In this document: piece after piece, positions 50,828 to 60,428 of the stretch
Position numbering within the stretch: the first letter of the stretch is position 1
How the letters are laid out: every line of letters starts with the position of its first letter
Assembly (NCBI RefSeq): GCF_000217715.1
Contig: NC_015666.1
Location: 632,270-696,269 of the forward strand
Direction: 5' to 3'
Length of the DNA stretch: 64,000 nt
DNA from: Halopiger xanaduensis SH-6
GTDB taxonomy: Archaea; Halobacteriota; Halobacteria; Halobacteriales; Natrialbaceae
The notes under the pieces: model-generated
What the model saw: only the letters and a program-made list of their open reading frames with translations
What the model was told of the DNA's origin: nothing
The model's database searches: none
Translations under genes and position numbers: made by a program

Positions 50828-52330
50828 ATGACCGAGGAGAGCGCTCGCGACGACGGCGGAGAGTTCGACGTTGCAACCGACGGTGGCGCCGATGGCAAGG
50901 GCGTCGTCCGGCGGGACCGCTTCAGCGGCGGCCCCGCCCGGGGCTTCCTCTCCTCGCTCGAGGCAGACGAGCGGATCTTCGAGGCCGACCTCGAGGTCGA
51001 CCGCGCCCACGTCGTGATGCTCGCCGAGCAGGGGATCGTCGCGGACGACGTCGCGGGGAACGTGCTGACCGCCCTCGACGCGATCGAAGTCGAGGGCCAC
51101 GCTGGCCTCCCCGAGGGCGAGGACGTCCACGAGGCCATCGAGACGGCCGTCATCGAGCGCATCGGCGAGCAGGGCGGGAAGATGCACACCGCGCGCTCGC
51201 GCAACGACGAGGTCGCGGCCTGCATCCGCTACCGCCTGCGCGAGGACGTCCTCGAGGCGATCGAGACGACGCTCGCGCTGCGCGAGTCGCTCGTGGAGGT
51301 GGCCGCCGAGCACGCGGACACCGTCATGCCCGGCTACACCCACCTCCAGCCCGCCCAGCCGATCACCGTCGGCCACTGGGCGCTCTCCTACGAGGCCGCG
51401 GTTCGCCGCGACACCGAACGGCTGCTCGAGGCCTACGACCGCATCAACCAGTCGCCGCTGGGCGGCGCCGCGTTCGCGGGTACGACCTTCGACATCGACC
51501 GCGAGCGCACCGCCGAGTTGCTCGGGTTTGACGGGGTCGTCGAGAACTCGATGGACGCCTCCTCGAGCCGGGACTTCCTGCTCGAGACGGTCCAGACGCT
51601 GTCGACCCACGCGACGACGCTGTCCGGACTCGCGGAGGACGTGGTCATCTTCGCGAACCGCGGCTTCGTCGACCTCTCGGACGACTACTCGTCGACGTCG
51701 TCGATCATGCCCCAGAAGAAGAATCCCGACACGCTCGAGCTCGTCCGCGCGGTCGCGGGCGACGCGGCCGGCAGCGTGCAGGGACTGACGACGACCCTGA
51801 AGGGACTGCCCCGCGCGTACAACCGCGACCTCCAGCGGGCGACGACCCACGCCTGGGAGACCGTCGACGCCGTGACGGAGGCCAGTGAGGTCGCCGCCGG
51901 CGCGGTCGCCACCGCCGACTGGAACGAGGAGACCCTCGCGGCGGAAGCCGGCGAGGGGTTCTCGACGGCGACCGGCGTCGCGGACCTGCTGGCGGCCAAC
52001 GGCCTGCCCTTCCGCACGGCCCACGAGATGGTCGCCGTCGCCGCGGAGAACGGCGGGGACTACGACGCCCTCGAGGCCGCCGCCGCGGACGTGCTGGGCG
52101 AGCCCCTCGAGTCGCTGGTCGACCCCGAGGACGTCCGGGATGCGCTCGATCCCGCCGAAAGCGTCGCGAGCCGCGACTCGCAGGGCGGCCCCGCCCCCGA
52201 TGCGGTGGCCGACCAACTCGAGGACGCGCGCCGCGCCATCGCGGCCGACGAAGCGACGCTCGAAGCGCGCATCGACGCGCTCGAGGACGCACACGAAGCG
52301 CTTCGTTCGGAGGTGAACGAGTATGTGTGA
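50828..52330 (+). CDS. argH: Argininosuccinate lyase
   Basis: The 500-residue enzyme splits argininosuccinate into arginine and fumarate. The fumarase-superfamily signature SSIMPQKKNPDTLELVR is near 296, and the N-terminal part has KMHTARSRNDEVAACIRYRL. The N-terminal 30 residues are an acidic extension. It follows argG closely; a 255-base gap separates it from argW. Confidence 0.96.
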   Translation: MTEESARDDGGEFDVATDGGADGKGVVRRDRFSGGPARGFLSSLEADERIFEADLEVDRAHVVMLAEQGIVADDVAGNVLTALDAIEVEGHAGLPEGEDVHEAIETAVIERIGEQGGKMHTARSRNDEVAACIRYRLREDVLEAIETTLALRESLVEVAAEHADTVMPGYTHLQPAQPITVGHWALSYEAAVRRDTERLLEAYDRINQSPLGGAAFAGTTFDIDRERTAELLGFDGVVENSMDASSSRDFLLETVQTLSTHATTLSGLAEDVVIFANRGFVDLSDDYSSTSSIMPQKKNPDTLELVRAVAGDAAGSVQGLTTTLKGLPRAYNRDLQRATTHAWETVDAVTEASEVAAGAVATADWNEETLAAEAGEGFSTATGVADLLAANGLPFRTAHEMVAVAAENGGDYDALEAAAADVLGEPLESLVDPEDVRDALDPAESVASRDSQGGPAPDAVADQLEDARRAIAADEATLEARIDALEDAHEALRSEVNEYV

Positions 52331-52585
52331 CGTCGCACGGACGTCGGTTCCGCTCCCGCCGATCTCGCCACCGTTCGCAGGTGAGCGACGAACCTGCGAG
52401 CGAGCGGGATCTCCGATCTCGCCACCGCCGTCCCCGCGAGGGGACGTACTACCTACCATATGATATGTCAGACTAAATCCGCCGCGTGGTCGCCTTTTCC
52501 CTCCGTTAGCCGGTAGTGCGTTTCATGTTTTTGTTCTGATAAGTTCGAAGGCTTTAAGGGATATCGGCTCCCAGTTGCAGGTACA
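52331..52585. promoter_or_regulatory. Region between argH and argW with repeats and a promoter
   Basis: A 15-base direct repeat (CCGATCTCGCCACCG) occurs at 52359-52373 and 52413-52427. TCGCAGGT (52375-52382) and ACCTGCGA (52392-52399) form an inverted repeat. GTCCCC/GGGGAC at 52430-52445 forms a hairpin with loop GCGA. TTTAAG at 52553-52558 lies about 30 bases before argW, so the second half of the cluster likely has its own leaderless promoter. Confidence 0.55.
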
Positions 52586-52750
52586 ATGACCGAATGCGTC
52601 GAGTGTGGGGCTGAAGTGTCCCTGCACGACGATCTGGAAGTCGGAGAGATTGTCGACTGTACGACCTGCGGCGCCGAGCTGGAAGTCGTCGACACCGAGC
52701 CACCAGTCCTCGAGCGAGCCCCGGAGCTCGAAGAGGACTGGGGTGAGTAA
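52586..52750 (+). CDS. argW: ArgW/LysW-type amino-group carrier protein
   Basis: The 54-residue protein has a zinc ribbon (CVECGAEVS and CTTCGAELEV, two CxxC pairs) and ends ELEEDWGE. The C-terminal Glu is where the amino acid substrate is attached through its gamma-carboxyl, shielding the alpha-amino group during arginine synthesis. It is immediately followed by argX, whose product makes this bond. It is the carrier for the ArgX-ArgB-ArgC-ArgD-ArgE steps. Confidence 0.95.
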   Translation: MTECVECGAEVSLHDDLEVGEIVDCTTCGAELEVVDTEPPVLERAPELEEDWGE

Positions 52751-52752
52751 CC

Positions 52753-53631
52753 TTGAAGGTAGGAATACTCTACTCCCGGATCCGCAAGGACGAGAAGCTG
52801 CTGTTGAACGAGCTTCGCGAGCGCGACCACGAGGTCGAAAAGATCGACGTCCGCAAGCAGACCTTCGACATCGGCGAGGTCCCCGAGGAGTTCGCGGACC
52901 TCGACATCGTCGTCGACCGCTGTCTCGCCACGAGCCGGAGCCTGTACGCCACGCAGTTCTTCGAGGCGTACGGGATCCCCGTGATCAACAGCCACGAGAC
53001 GGCGGATATCTGCGCGGACAAAGTCAAGAACAGCCTCGCGCTCGAGAAGGCGGGCGTGCCCACGCCCGCGACGAAGGTCGCCTTCACGAAGGAGTCGGCG
53101 ATGGAGGCCATCGAGGAGTTCGGCTATCCCTGCGTCCTCAAACCCGTCGTGGGTTCGTGGGGCCGCCTGATGGCCAAGATCGACTCGCCCGACGCCGCCG
53201 AAGCGATCCTCGAGCACAAGGCGACGCTGGGCCACTACGAGCACAAGGTGTTCTACGTCCAGGAGTTCGTCGAGAAGCCCGGCCGTGACATCCGCGTGCT
53301 CGCGACCGACGGCGAGCCCATCGCCGCGATGGTCCGCTCGTCGGACCACTGGATCACTAACGCCGCGAAGGGCGCGGAGACGGACGTCTTCGAACTCGAC
53401 GACGAGGCCAAAGAGCTCGTCCAGAAGGCCAGCGACGCCGTCGGCGGCGGCCTGCTGGGCGTCGACCTCATGGAGACCGAAGACGGGTACACGGTCCACG
53501 AGGTCAACCACACGGTCGAGTTCAAGGCGCTGGACGGCGCCGTCGAGACCGACGTCGCCGGTACCGTCGTCGACTGGCTCGAGGAGAAAGCCGCTGCGGC
53601 GGCCGACGAGGAACTCGAGGTGAGCGCCTGA
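52753..53631 (+). CDS. argX: Glutamate-ArgW ligase
   Basis: The 292-residue ATP-grasp enzyme (TTG start at 52753, two bases after the argW stop) begins MKVGILYSRIRKDEKLLLNE. ATP-grasp features include YPCVLKPVVGSWGRLMAKI, the gatekeeping VLATDGEPIAAMVRSSDHW and a metal-binding end (YTVHEVNHTVEFKALD). It ligates glutamate to the C-terminal Glu of ArgW. It overlaps argC by one base (TGATG). Confidence 0.94.
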   Translation: MKVGILYSRIRKDEKLLLNELRERDHEVEKIDVRKQTFDIGEVPEEFADLDIVVDRCLATSRSLYATQFFEAYGIPVINSHETADICADKVKNSLALEKAGVPTPATKVAFTKESAMEAIEEFGYPCVLKPVVGSWGRLMAKIDSPDAAEAILEHKATLGHYEHKVFYVQEFVEKPGRDIRVLATDGEPIAAMVRSSDHWITNAAKGAETDVFELDDEAKELVQKASDAVGGGLLGVDLMETEDGYTVHEVNHTVEFKALDGAVETDVAGTVVDWLEEKAAAAADEELEVSA

Positions 53632-54707
53632 TGGCGGTCGGCACCGAAACCGGCGCCGACGAGAACGCCGAGACGGTCACCGCGAGCGTCGTCGGCGGCT
53701 CCGGCTTCACGGGCGGCGAACTGCTGCGCCTGCTCGCGGGCCACCCGAACTTCGAGATCGGCGAGGTCACCAGCCGGTCGAAGGCCGGCAAGAGCGTCGG
53801 CTCGGTCCACCCGCCGCTTCGCGGGTCAGGCCTCCGGTTTACCGAACCCGACGATCTCGAGAGCGTCGACGTGCTGTTCGCGGCAACGCCCCACGGCGTC
53901 TCGATGGGCCAGATCGACGAGTTCTTCGACCATGCCGATACGATCGTCGATCTCTCGGCGGACTTCCGCCTCGAGACCGAGGAGCAGTACGACGAGTGGT
54001 ACGACGGCCACGAGGCACCGGAGTATCTCGAGAAGGCCGAGTACGCGCTGCCCGAGATCAACCGCGAGAACCTCGCGGGCGCGGAACTGATCGCCGGCGG
54101 CGGCTGTAACGCCACCGCGACCATCCTCGGCCTGTACCCGCTGTTCGAGCACGACATCCTCGAGGGCGGCGAGCAGGTCGTCGTCGACGTGAAGGTCGGC
54201 TCCTCGGAAGGAGGGGCCGGCGGCGGCGAGGCCTCGAGCCACCCCGAGCGCTCGGGCGTCGTCCGCCCCTACGCACCGACGGGCCACCGCCACGAGGCCG
54301 AGATCGAGCAGTTCCTCGGCACCTCGGTCGCCTTCACCTGCCACGCCGTGGACATGATCCGCGGCGCCAGCGCGACGAGCCACGTCTTCCCCTCGAGTCC
54401 GGTCTCGAAGGGCGACCTCTGGCAGGCGTATCGGGGCTGTTACGAGGACGAGCCGTTCGTCCGGATGGCCGCCGGCGGCTCCGGCGTGTATCGATATCCG
54501 GAGCCGAAGGCGGTCGCCGGCACCAACCTCGCCGAGGTCGGCTTCGAGCTCGACCCCTCGAACAAGCGCGTCGTCGTCTTCTCGGCGATCGACAACATGA
54601 TGAAGGGCTCTGCCGGGCAGGCGGTCCACGCCGCCAACGTCGCGCTCGGCTTAGAGGAAACCGCCGGACTCGAGTTTACGGGGCTGCACCCCGTGGGGGC
54701 GCCGTAA
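53631..54707 (+). CDS. argC: ArgW-glutamyl-phosphate reductase
   Basis: The 358-residue reductase has the NADP-binding GGSGFTGGELLRLL (about 21), the catalytic Cys in GGGCNATATILGLYPL and His in ATSHVFPSSPVSKGDLW. It reduces ArgW-gamma-glutamyl phosphate to the semialdehyde. It begins at ATG 53631 overlapping argX by one base. Confidence 0.95.
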   Translation: MAVGTETGADENAETVTASVVGGSGFTGGELLRLLAGHPNFEIGEVTSRSKAGKSVGSVHPPLRGSGLRFTEPDDLESVDVLFAATPHGVSMGQIDEFFDHADTIVDLSADFRLETEEQYDEWYDGHEAPEYLEKAEYALPEINRENLAGAELIAGGGCNATATILGLYPLFEHDILEGGEQVVVDVKVGSSEGGAGGGEASSHPERSGVVRPYAPTGHRHEAEIEQFLGTSVAFTCHAVDMIRGASATSHVFPSSPVSKGDLWQAYRGCYEDEPFVRMAAGGSGVYRYPEPKAVAGTNLAEVGFELDPSNKRVVVFSAIDNMMKGSAGQAVHAANVALGLEETAGLEFTGLHPVGAP

Positions 54708-54753
54708 TGACGGTATTCACGGGAGCCCCTGCGACCGTGAGCAGGGAACGGAG

Positions 54754-55635
54754 GTGTCCGGAGTGACCGTGGTTGTCAAGGTCGGCGGCGCACGCGCCGT
54801 CGACCCCGAGGGCGCACTCGCCGACGTCGCCTCGCTCGTCGAGGACGGCGAGGACGTCGTTCTCACCCACGGCGGCTCAACTGCCGTCGACGAGACGCTC
54901 GAGGATCTCGGCAAGGAGCCAACCTACGTCGAAACGCCCGGCGGCGTCGTCGGGCGGTTCACCGACGAGGAGACGATGGACGTCTTCAAGATGGTGATGC
55001 CCGGCAAGCTCAACACCGATCTGGTGGAGAGCCTGCACAACGAGGGCGTCGACGCCGTCGGCCTCTCCGGCACGGACGGCAAGCTACTCGAAGGGAAACG
55101 GAAGTCCGCCGTCCGCGTCAAGGAGGACGGCAAGAAGAAGATCAAGCGCGGCGACCACTCGGGTAAGATCGAGTCCGTCAACGCGGACCTGCTCGAGACG
55201 ACGCTTGCAGGCGGCTACACCCCCGTCGTCTCCGTCCCCATGCTGGGCAAGGAGAAGTCGGGTGGCTACACCGCGGTCAACGCCGACGCCGACCGCGCGG
55301 CCGCGGCGATCGCGGGCGCGCTCGAGGCAGACCTCGTCGTCCTCACGGACGTCTCGGGGATCTACGAGGATCCCGACGACGAGTCGACGAAGATCGACTC
55401 GGCCGCGACGCCCGAGGAGTTCGAGGCCGTCAAAGAGGCCGCTGAAGGCTTCATGACGAAGAAAGTCATGGCCGCCGAAGAAGCGCTCGAGGGCGGCGCC
55501 GCAAGCGTGACCGTCGCGACCGCGAACGCCGACGCACCGATCACGAGCGCGCTCGAGGGGGAGGGGACGACGCTCGAGTCCGGCGTGCTCGCGGACGAAG
55601 CGGACGAAGAAACCGCACAGGAGGCCGCAGAATGA
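54754..55635 (+). CDS. argB: ArgW-aminoadipate/glutamate kinase
   Basis: The 293-residue amino-acid kinase begins at GTG 54754 (GTG at 54763 possible) with VVVKVGGARAVDPEGALADV. Phosphate-binding LTHGGSTAVDETL, nucleotide-binding VLTDVSGIYEDPDDEST and GGYTPVVSVPML are typical of the ArgB/LysZ type. It phosphorylates the carrier-bound glutamyl group. It overlaps argD by four bases (ATGA). Confidence 0.93.
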   Translation: MSGVTVVVKVGGARAVDPEGALADVASLVEDGEDVVLTHGGSTAVDETLEDLGKEPTYVETPGGVVGRFTDEETMDVFKMVMPGKLNTDLVESLHNEGVDAVGLSGTDGKLLEGKRKSAVRVKEDGKKKIKRGDHSGKIESVNADLLETTLAGGYTPVVSVPMLGKEKSGGYTAVNADADRAAAAIAGALEADLVVLTDVSGIYEDPDDESTKIDSAATPEEFEAVKEAAEGFMTKKVMAAEEALEGGAASVTVATANADAPITSALEGEGTTLESGVLADEADEETAQEAAE

Positions 55636-56783
55636 GCGACCTCGATTTCGTCTCCGGCAGCAAACCCATCGGCCTCGAGCGCGGCGAGGGACCGTACCTC
55701 TACACCGCCGACGGCACGGAGTACCTCGACGCGGGCGCGAGCTTCGCCTGCACCCCGCTCGGCCACTGTCACCCGGCGGTCGTCGACGCAGTGCAAGAGC
55801 AGGTCGGCCAACTGACCTTCGTCGACTCCTCGTACCCCGTTGAGGCCCGCGAGAACGCCTACGCCTCGTTCGTCGCGTCGACGCCCGACGGCCTCGAGTC
55901 CGCCTGGTTCTGCAACTCCGGGACCGAGGCCAACGAGGCCGCGCTGAAGTTCGCCCGCTCGGCGACCGGCGAGTCGAAGATCGTCGCCGCGACCCGCTCG
56001 TTCCACGGGCGGACGATGGGCGCGCTCGCGGCCACCTGGAAGGACAAGTACAAGAAGCCCTACGAGCCCCTGGCCGGCGACGTGGAGTTCGTCCCCTACG
56101 GCGACGACGAGGTGCTCGCAGACGCAGTGGACGACGAGACCGCGGCGGTCATCCTCGAGCCGATCCAGGGCGAGGGCGGGATCAACGTCCCGCCGGAAGG
56201 CTATCTCGAGACGGCTCGCGAATGCACCGACGAAGCCGGCGCGGCGCTCGTCTTAGACGAGGTCCAGACCGGCATGGGCCGCACCGGTTCGATGTGGGCC
56301 TGCCAGAACGCGGGCGTCACGCCCGACATCCTCACGACCGCGAAGGGGCTGGGCAACGGCCTGCCCGTCGGCGCGGTCGCGGTGCGGGACTGGATCGCCG
56401 ACGGCGCGGCCTCGCACAACTCGACGTTCAGCGGCGGCCCCGTCGTCGCCGCGGCGGTCGACGCGACCGTCTCGACGCTGGTCGAGGAGGAGTGGCCCGC
56501 CCACGCGGCCGAGATCGGCGACTACCTCGTCACCGAACTCGAGGCGGCGCTGGGCGACGACATCCGCGAGGTTCGTGGCGACGGGCTGCTCGTCGGCCTC
56601 GAGTTGAAACGGGGGGCGAACCGCGCCGCCCGCGACCTGGCGATGAACCATCAGATCCTGGCGCTACCGGCGGGTCGGACCGTGCTCCGACTGCTGCCGC
56701 CGCTCGTGATCGGGCAGGAGGAAGCGGACCAGCTCGTCGACGCACTGACGGCAGTCGTCGGCTCCGATTCGGAGGAGAACTAA
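55632..56783 (+). CDS. argD: ArgW-semialdehyde aminotransferase
   Basis: The 383-residue PLP aminotransferase has FCNSGTEANEAALKFARSAT, ILEPIQGEGGINVPPEGYL, the Asp in LVLDEVQTGMGRTG and the PLP lysine in ILTTAKGLGNGLPVGAVAV. It transaminates the carrier-bound semialdehyde. It matches the LysJ/ArgD group by position and is two bases upstream of argE. Confidence 0.95.
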   Translation: MSDLDFVSGSKPIGLERGEGPYLYTADGTEYLDAGASFACTPLGHCHPAVVDAVQEQVGQLTFVDSSYPVEARENAYASFVASTPDGLESAWFCNSGTEANEAALKFARSATGESKIVAATRSFHGRTMGALAATWKDKYKKPYEPLAGDVEFVPYGDDEVLADAVDDETAAVILEPIQGEGGINVPPEGYLETARECTDEAGAALVLDEVQTGMGRTGSMWACQNAGVTPDILTTAKGLGNGLPVGAVAVRDWIADGAASHNSTFSGGPVVAAAVDATVSTLVEEEWPAHAAEIGDYLVTELEAALGDDIREVRGDGLLVGLELKRGANRAARDLAMNHQILALPAGRTVLRLLPPLVIGQEEADQLVDALTAVVGSDSEEN

Positions 56784-56785
56784 CC

Positions 56786-57904
56786 ATGAGCGCAACGACG
56801 CACAATCAGGACGCGGCCGACGTTTCGCACGAGGTCGCACGACAGCTGTTGATCGATCTCGTCTCGATCCCGTCGCCGACGGGCGAGGAGCGCGACGCCG
56901 CCGAGCGGCTCGTCGCGTTCTTCGAGACCCACGGCCGCGACGCCTGGATCGACGAGGCCGGCAACGTCCGTGCGCCTGCGGACGACTCGGTCCTGCTCAC
57001 CTCACACGTCGATACCGTCCCCGGCGAGATTCCGGTCGAAGTGCAGTCGGCCGACGAGGACGACGTCGAAGCCGATGTCGCCGAGGAGACCGGCGAGGAC
57101 GTGCTCTGGGGACGGGGCAGCGTCGACGCGACCGGTCCGCTGGCCGCGATGGCCGCCGCGGCCGTCCGTACCGGCGTCTCCTTCGTCGGCGTCGTCGGCG
57201 AGGAGACCAACTCCCGCGGGGCGCGCCACCTCGTCGAGGATCGCGAGGAGCCCGATGCCATCATCAACGGCGAACCCAGCGGTACCACCGGAATCACGCT
57301 CGGCTATCGGGGCTTCCTCGCGGGAACCTACGTCGCGACCAGCGAATCCGGCCACACCTCGCGTCCCGAACCCAACGCCATCCAGCACGCCACCGAGTGG
57401 TGGACCAGCGTCGAGGACGCCTTCGAGAACGACGAGTACCAGCCCGTCTTCGAGCGCGTCACCGCCAAGCCCGTCGACATCGACGGCGGGATCAGCGACG
57501 ACGGCCTCTCCGTCGAGACGACGCTCGACGTCCAACTGCGCATTCCCCCGTCGCTGGACGCCGAATCGGTCCGCGAAACCGCCGAAGCCGAACTCGAGAT
57601 CGGCACCGTCTCGTGGGACGAGCCGATCCCGCCGGTGATGGAGAGCCCCCGGACGGAGGTCGCCCGCGCGTTCCGCGTGGCGATCCGGGAGGTCTGCGGC
57701 GAGACGCGGCTGGTTCGCAAGACCGGCACCAGCGACATGAACCTCTACGCCGGCGCGTGGGACTGCCCGATGGCCACCTACGGCCCCGGCAATTCCGACC
57801 TAGACCACGCGCCCGACGAGCGACTCTCGCTCGCGGAGTTCGACGAGTCGGTCGACGTCTTGGAGCGCGTCGCCGCGACGCTGGCCGGAGGTGACGACGA
57901 ATGA
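56786..57904 (+). CDS. argE: ArgW-ornithine hydrolase
   Basis: The 372-residue M20-type peptidase has HVDTVPGEIPVEV (His-Asp metal motif), WGRGSVDATGPLAAMAAAAV (Asp), VVGEETNSRGARHLVE (Glu) and a GYRGFLAGTYVAT dimerisation part. The LysK/ArgE role is release of ornithine from ArgW. It ends at TGA overlapping the next start. Confidence 0.92.
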   Translation: MSATTHNQDAADVSHEVARQLLIDLVSIPSPTGEERDAAERLVAFFETHGRDAWIDEAGNVRAPADDSVLLTSHVDTVPGEIPVEVQSADEDDVEADVAEETGEDVLWGRGSVDATGPLAAMAAAAVRTGVSFVGVVGEETNSRGARHLVEDREEPDAIINGEPSGTTGITLGYRGFLAGTYVATSESGHTSRPEPNAIQHATEWWTSVEDAFENDEYQPVFERVTAKPVDIDGGISDDGLSVETTLDVQLRIPPSLDAESVRETAEAELEIGTVSWDEPIPPVMESPRTEVARAFRVAIREVCGETRLVRKTGTSDMNLYAGAWDCPMATYGPGNSDLDHAPDERLSLAEFDESVDVLERVAATLAGGDDE

Positions 57905-58815
57905 GCGCCGAACCCAGGCACTTCCTCGAGATCGGCGACGTCTCCGAGGACGAACTGCTGACGATCCTCGAGCGCGCCGAGGAGTACAAGGCGGCCCAGC
58001 ACGCCGGCGAGGACCACGAAGACCTCGACGGCCAGACGCTCGGGATGATCTTCCAGAAGCCCAGCACCCGCACCCGCGTCTCCTTCGAGACGGGGATGAC
58101 CCAGCTGGGCGGCCACGCCGTCTTCCTCGGCGAAGACGACATCCAACTCGGCCGCGGGGAGCCGCTAAAGGACACCTCCCGTACGCTCTCGCGGTACGTC
58201 GACGCCGTGATGGCCCGCGTCTTCAAACACGAGAACATCGAGGTCTTCGCGGAGTACGCGGACGTGCCGGTCGTCAACGGCCTCACCGACGACGCCCACC
58301 CCTGCCAGACGCTCGCGGACCTGCTGACGATCCGCGAGCAGGAGGGCGGGTTCGAGGGCGTGTCGGCGGCCTGGATCGGCGACGGCAACAACGTCGCCCA
58401 GTCGTTCGTACTCGGCTGTGCGCTCACGGATATCGACCTCACCGTCGCCACGCCCGAGGGGTACGGCATCGACGACCGCGTCCTCGAGCGCGCCCGCGAA
58501 CTGGGCGGCGATCCGACGGTAACCCACGATCCGGACGAGGCCGCCGCCGGCGCGGACGTCATCTACACCGACGTCTGGATCAGCATGGGCCAGGAGGACG
58601 AGCGCGACGTCCGCATGCAGGCCTTCGAGGGCTTTCAGGTCTGTGCGGACCTGCTCGAGCGCGCTCCCGAGGCCTCCGTGATGCACTGCCTGCCCGCCCA
58701 CCGCGGCGAGGAGATCACCGACGACGTCATCGAGAGCGATCGCTCGGTCGTCTTCGATCAGGCCGAGAATCGCTTGCACGCACAGAAGGCACTGTTGAGC
58801 TGGCTGCTCGAGTGA
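57901..58815 (+). CDS. argF: Ornithine carbamoyltransferase
   Basis: The 304-residue enzyme has the carbamoyl-phosphate loop KPSTRTRVSFETGMTQLGGH, HPCQTLADLLTI, TDVWISMGQED and the ornithine site MHCLPAHRGEEI. It transfers carbamoyl from carbamoyl phosphate to ornithine to give citrulline. It overlaps argE by four bases and ends the cluster. Confidence 0.97.
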   Translation: MSAEPRHFLEIGDVSEDELLTILERAEEYKAAQHAGEDHEDLDGQTLGMIFQKPSTRTRVSFETGMTQLGGHAVFLGEDDIQLGRGEPLKDTSRTLSRYVDAVMARVFKHENIEVFAEYADVPVVNGLTDDAHPCQTLADLLTIREQEGGFEGVSAAWIGDGNNVAQSFVLGCALTDIDLTVATPEGYGIDDRVLERARELGGDPTVTHDPDEAAAGADVIYTDVWISMGQEDERDVRMQAFEGFQVCADLLERAPEASVMHCLPAHRGEEITDDVIESDRSVVFDQAENRLHAQKALLSWLLE

Positions 58816-58969
58816 GGACGCCCGCGCCCGCGCTCGACGATCGGTGCGATACCAGTTCGGTCGAAATCGCGCTATTTTTGCCGGAAATCCGTCGTTGACC
58901 GCCGATTCGGCGCGACGGTCTCGTAAACGATCTGTATCTATTATATGTAACTACAGAATATATTCTCGT

Positions 58970-59047
58970 ATGTCATTTCGAGTGATACTCGCGGTCATCA
59001 TCATGCTGCTCGGGCCGGCGGCGTTGGTCGCGCTTTACGCGATGTGA
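58970..59047 (+). CDS. 25-residue membrane peptide
   Basis: The frame encodes MSFRVILAVIIMLLGPAALV followed by ALYAM, a single hydrophobic helix. ATTATATGTAA (58940-58950) lies about 25 bases upstream, giving a leaderless start. It is too short to judge by family; it may be a real microprotein. Confidence 0.45.
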   Translation: MSFRVILAVIIMLLGPAALVALYAM

Positions 59048-59165
59048 CGCGGTTCGGGTGTTAATCCGACTCCGGTGGGGGAGGGTGAGGATCGCGGTCG
59101 GTGAACGCGACGTCGGACCGGCGAATCCACTCACTTTTTCTCCTCCGCCTCCCTTTCGACTGACA

Positions 59166-60428
59166 ATGAGTCTCAGTCTCTCGGCCGAACAGCCGGAAAC
59201 GCCCGACGCCGCCGACGACGGCGTCTGGCTCGAGTGCATCGAGTGCGGCGCAACCTTCGCCCCCTTCGAGGACGTCCGCTACACCTGCGACGAGTGCGAC
59301 GGACTCCTCGAGGTCCGGTACGAGGACCTGCCGACGTTCGACGACTTCGAGGGCGAGGGCGTCTGGCGCTACTCGGACGCCCTGCCGCTCGAGGACGGCG
59401 TGACGGCCCAGGAGGGTGCCACGCCGCTGTACGAGGTGCCCCGGCTCGAGGACGAGATCGGCGTCGACGCCCTACGCATCAAGCACGAGGGGATGAATCC
59501 CACCGGCTCGTTCAAGGACCGCGGGATGACCGTCGGCGTCGCCGTGGCGAAGGAGCTGGGCGTCGACCGCCTGGCCTGCGCCTCCACTGGCAACACGAGC
59601 GCCGCGCTCGCAGCGTACGGCTCCCGCGGCGGGATGGAGACGCTCGTCCTGCTGCCGGCCGGCAAGGTCGCCGCCGGCAAGATCGCCCAGGCGAGCCTCC
59701 ACGGCGCGCGCATCCTCGAGGTCGACGGCAACTTCGACGCCTGTCTCGACATCGTGCAGGAACTGGCTGAGGGCGGCGAAGCCTACCTCCTGAACTCGCT
59801 GAACCCCTTCCGCCTCGAGGGCCAGAAGACGATCGGCCTCGAGATCCTCGAGGGCTTCCGCGACGACTACGGCGCCTTCCCGGACCGGATCGTCCTCCCC
59901 GTCGGGAACGCGGGCAACACCTCGGCGCTCTACAAGGCGTTCCGCGAACTCGTGCAGGCGGGCGCGCTCGAGGAGTCGGAGGTGCCGAAACTCGTCGGCG
60001 TGCAAGCCGAGGGCGCGGCTCCGATGGTCGAGGCGATCGAGAACGGCGCAGACGAGGTCCGCCGCTGGGACGACGTGGAGACACGCGCGACGGCGATCCG
60101 GATCGGCAACCCCGTTAACGCGCCGAAGGCGCTGCCCGGCATCCGCGAGACCGGCGGCACCGCGATCTCGGTGACCGACGAGGAGATCACCGAGGCCCAG
60201 CGCGACCTCGCCGGCGAGGGGATCGGCGTCGAGCCGGCCTCCGCAGCCTCCGTTGCCGGACTCCGAAAGCTGCGCGCGGAGGGCATCGTCGACGACGACG
60301 AGCGCGTCGCCTGCCTGACGACCGGCCACCTGCTCAAGGACCCCGACGCGGCCGCGGCTGCGGGCAACGATCCCGAACCGGTGCCGGCCGATACGGACGG
60401 CGTGCTCGAGCACCTGCAAAGCGAGTAG
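59166..60428 (+). CDS. thrC: Threonine synthase
   Basis: The 420-residue PLP enzyme has an N-terminal zinc-knuckle (CIECGATF, CDECDGLLE), the PLP-lysine motif GMNPTGSFKDRGMTVGVA (about 111-128), CASTGNTSAALAAYGS and IVLPVGNAGNTSALYKAFRE. It converts O-phosphohomoserine to threonine. The ATG at 59166 is preferred because the zinc-knuckle follows soon after. Confidence 0.96.
   Translation: MSLSLSAEQPETPDAADDGVWLECIECGATFAPFEDVRYTCDECDGLLEVRYEDLPTFDDFEGEGVWRYSDALPLEDGVTAQEGATPLYEVPRLEDEIGVDALRIKHEGMNPTGSFKDRGMTVGVAVAKELGVDRLACASTGNTSAALAAYGSRGGMETLVLLPAGKVAAGKIAQASLHGARILEVDGNFDACLDIVQELAEGGEAYLLNSLNPFRLEGQKTIGLEILEGFRDDYGAFPDRIVLPVGNAGNTSALYKAFRELVQAGALEESEVPKLVGVQAEGAAPMVEAIENGADEVRRWDDVETRATAIRIGNPVNAPKALPGIRETGGTAISVTDEEITEAQRDLAGEGIGVEPASAASVAGLRKLRAEGIVDDDERVACLTTGHLLKDPDAAAAAGNDPEPVPADTDGVLEHLQSE

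Noticed and set aside
49565-52459. Very long reverse-strand reading frame (964 residues) opposite argG and argH
   Set aside because: It is the antisense shadow of two well-supported genes. Its composition is rich in Arg, Gly, Val and Leu without domain motifs, as expected in GC-rich archaeal DNA.
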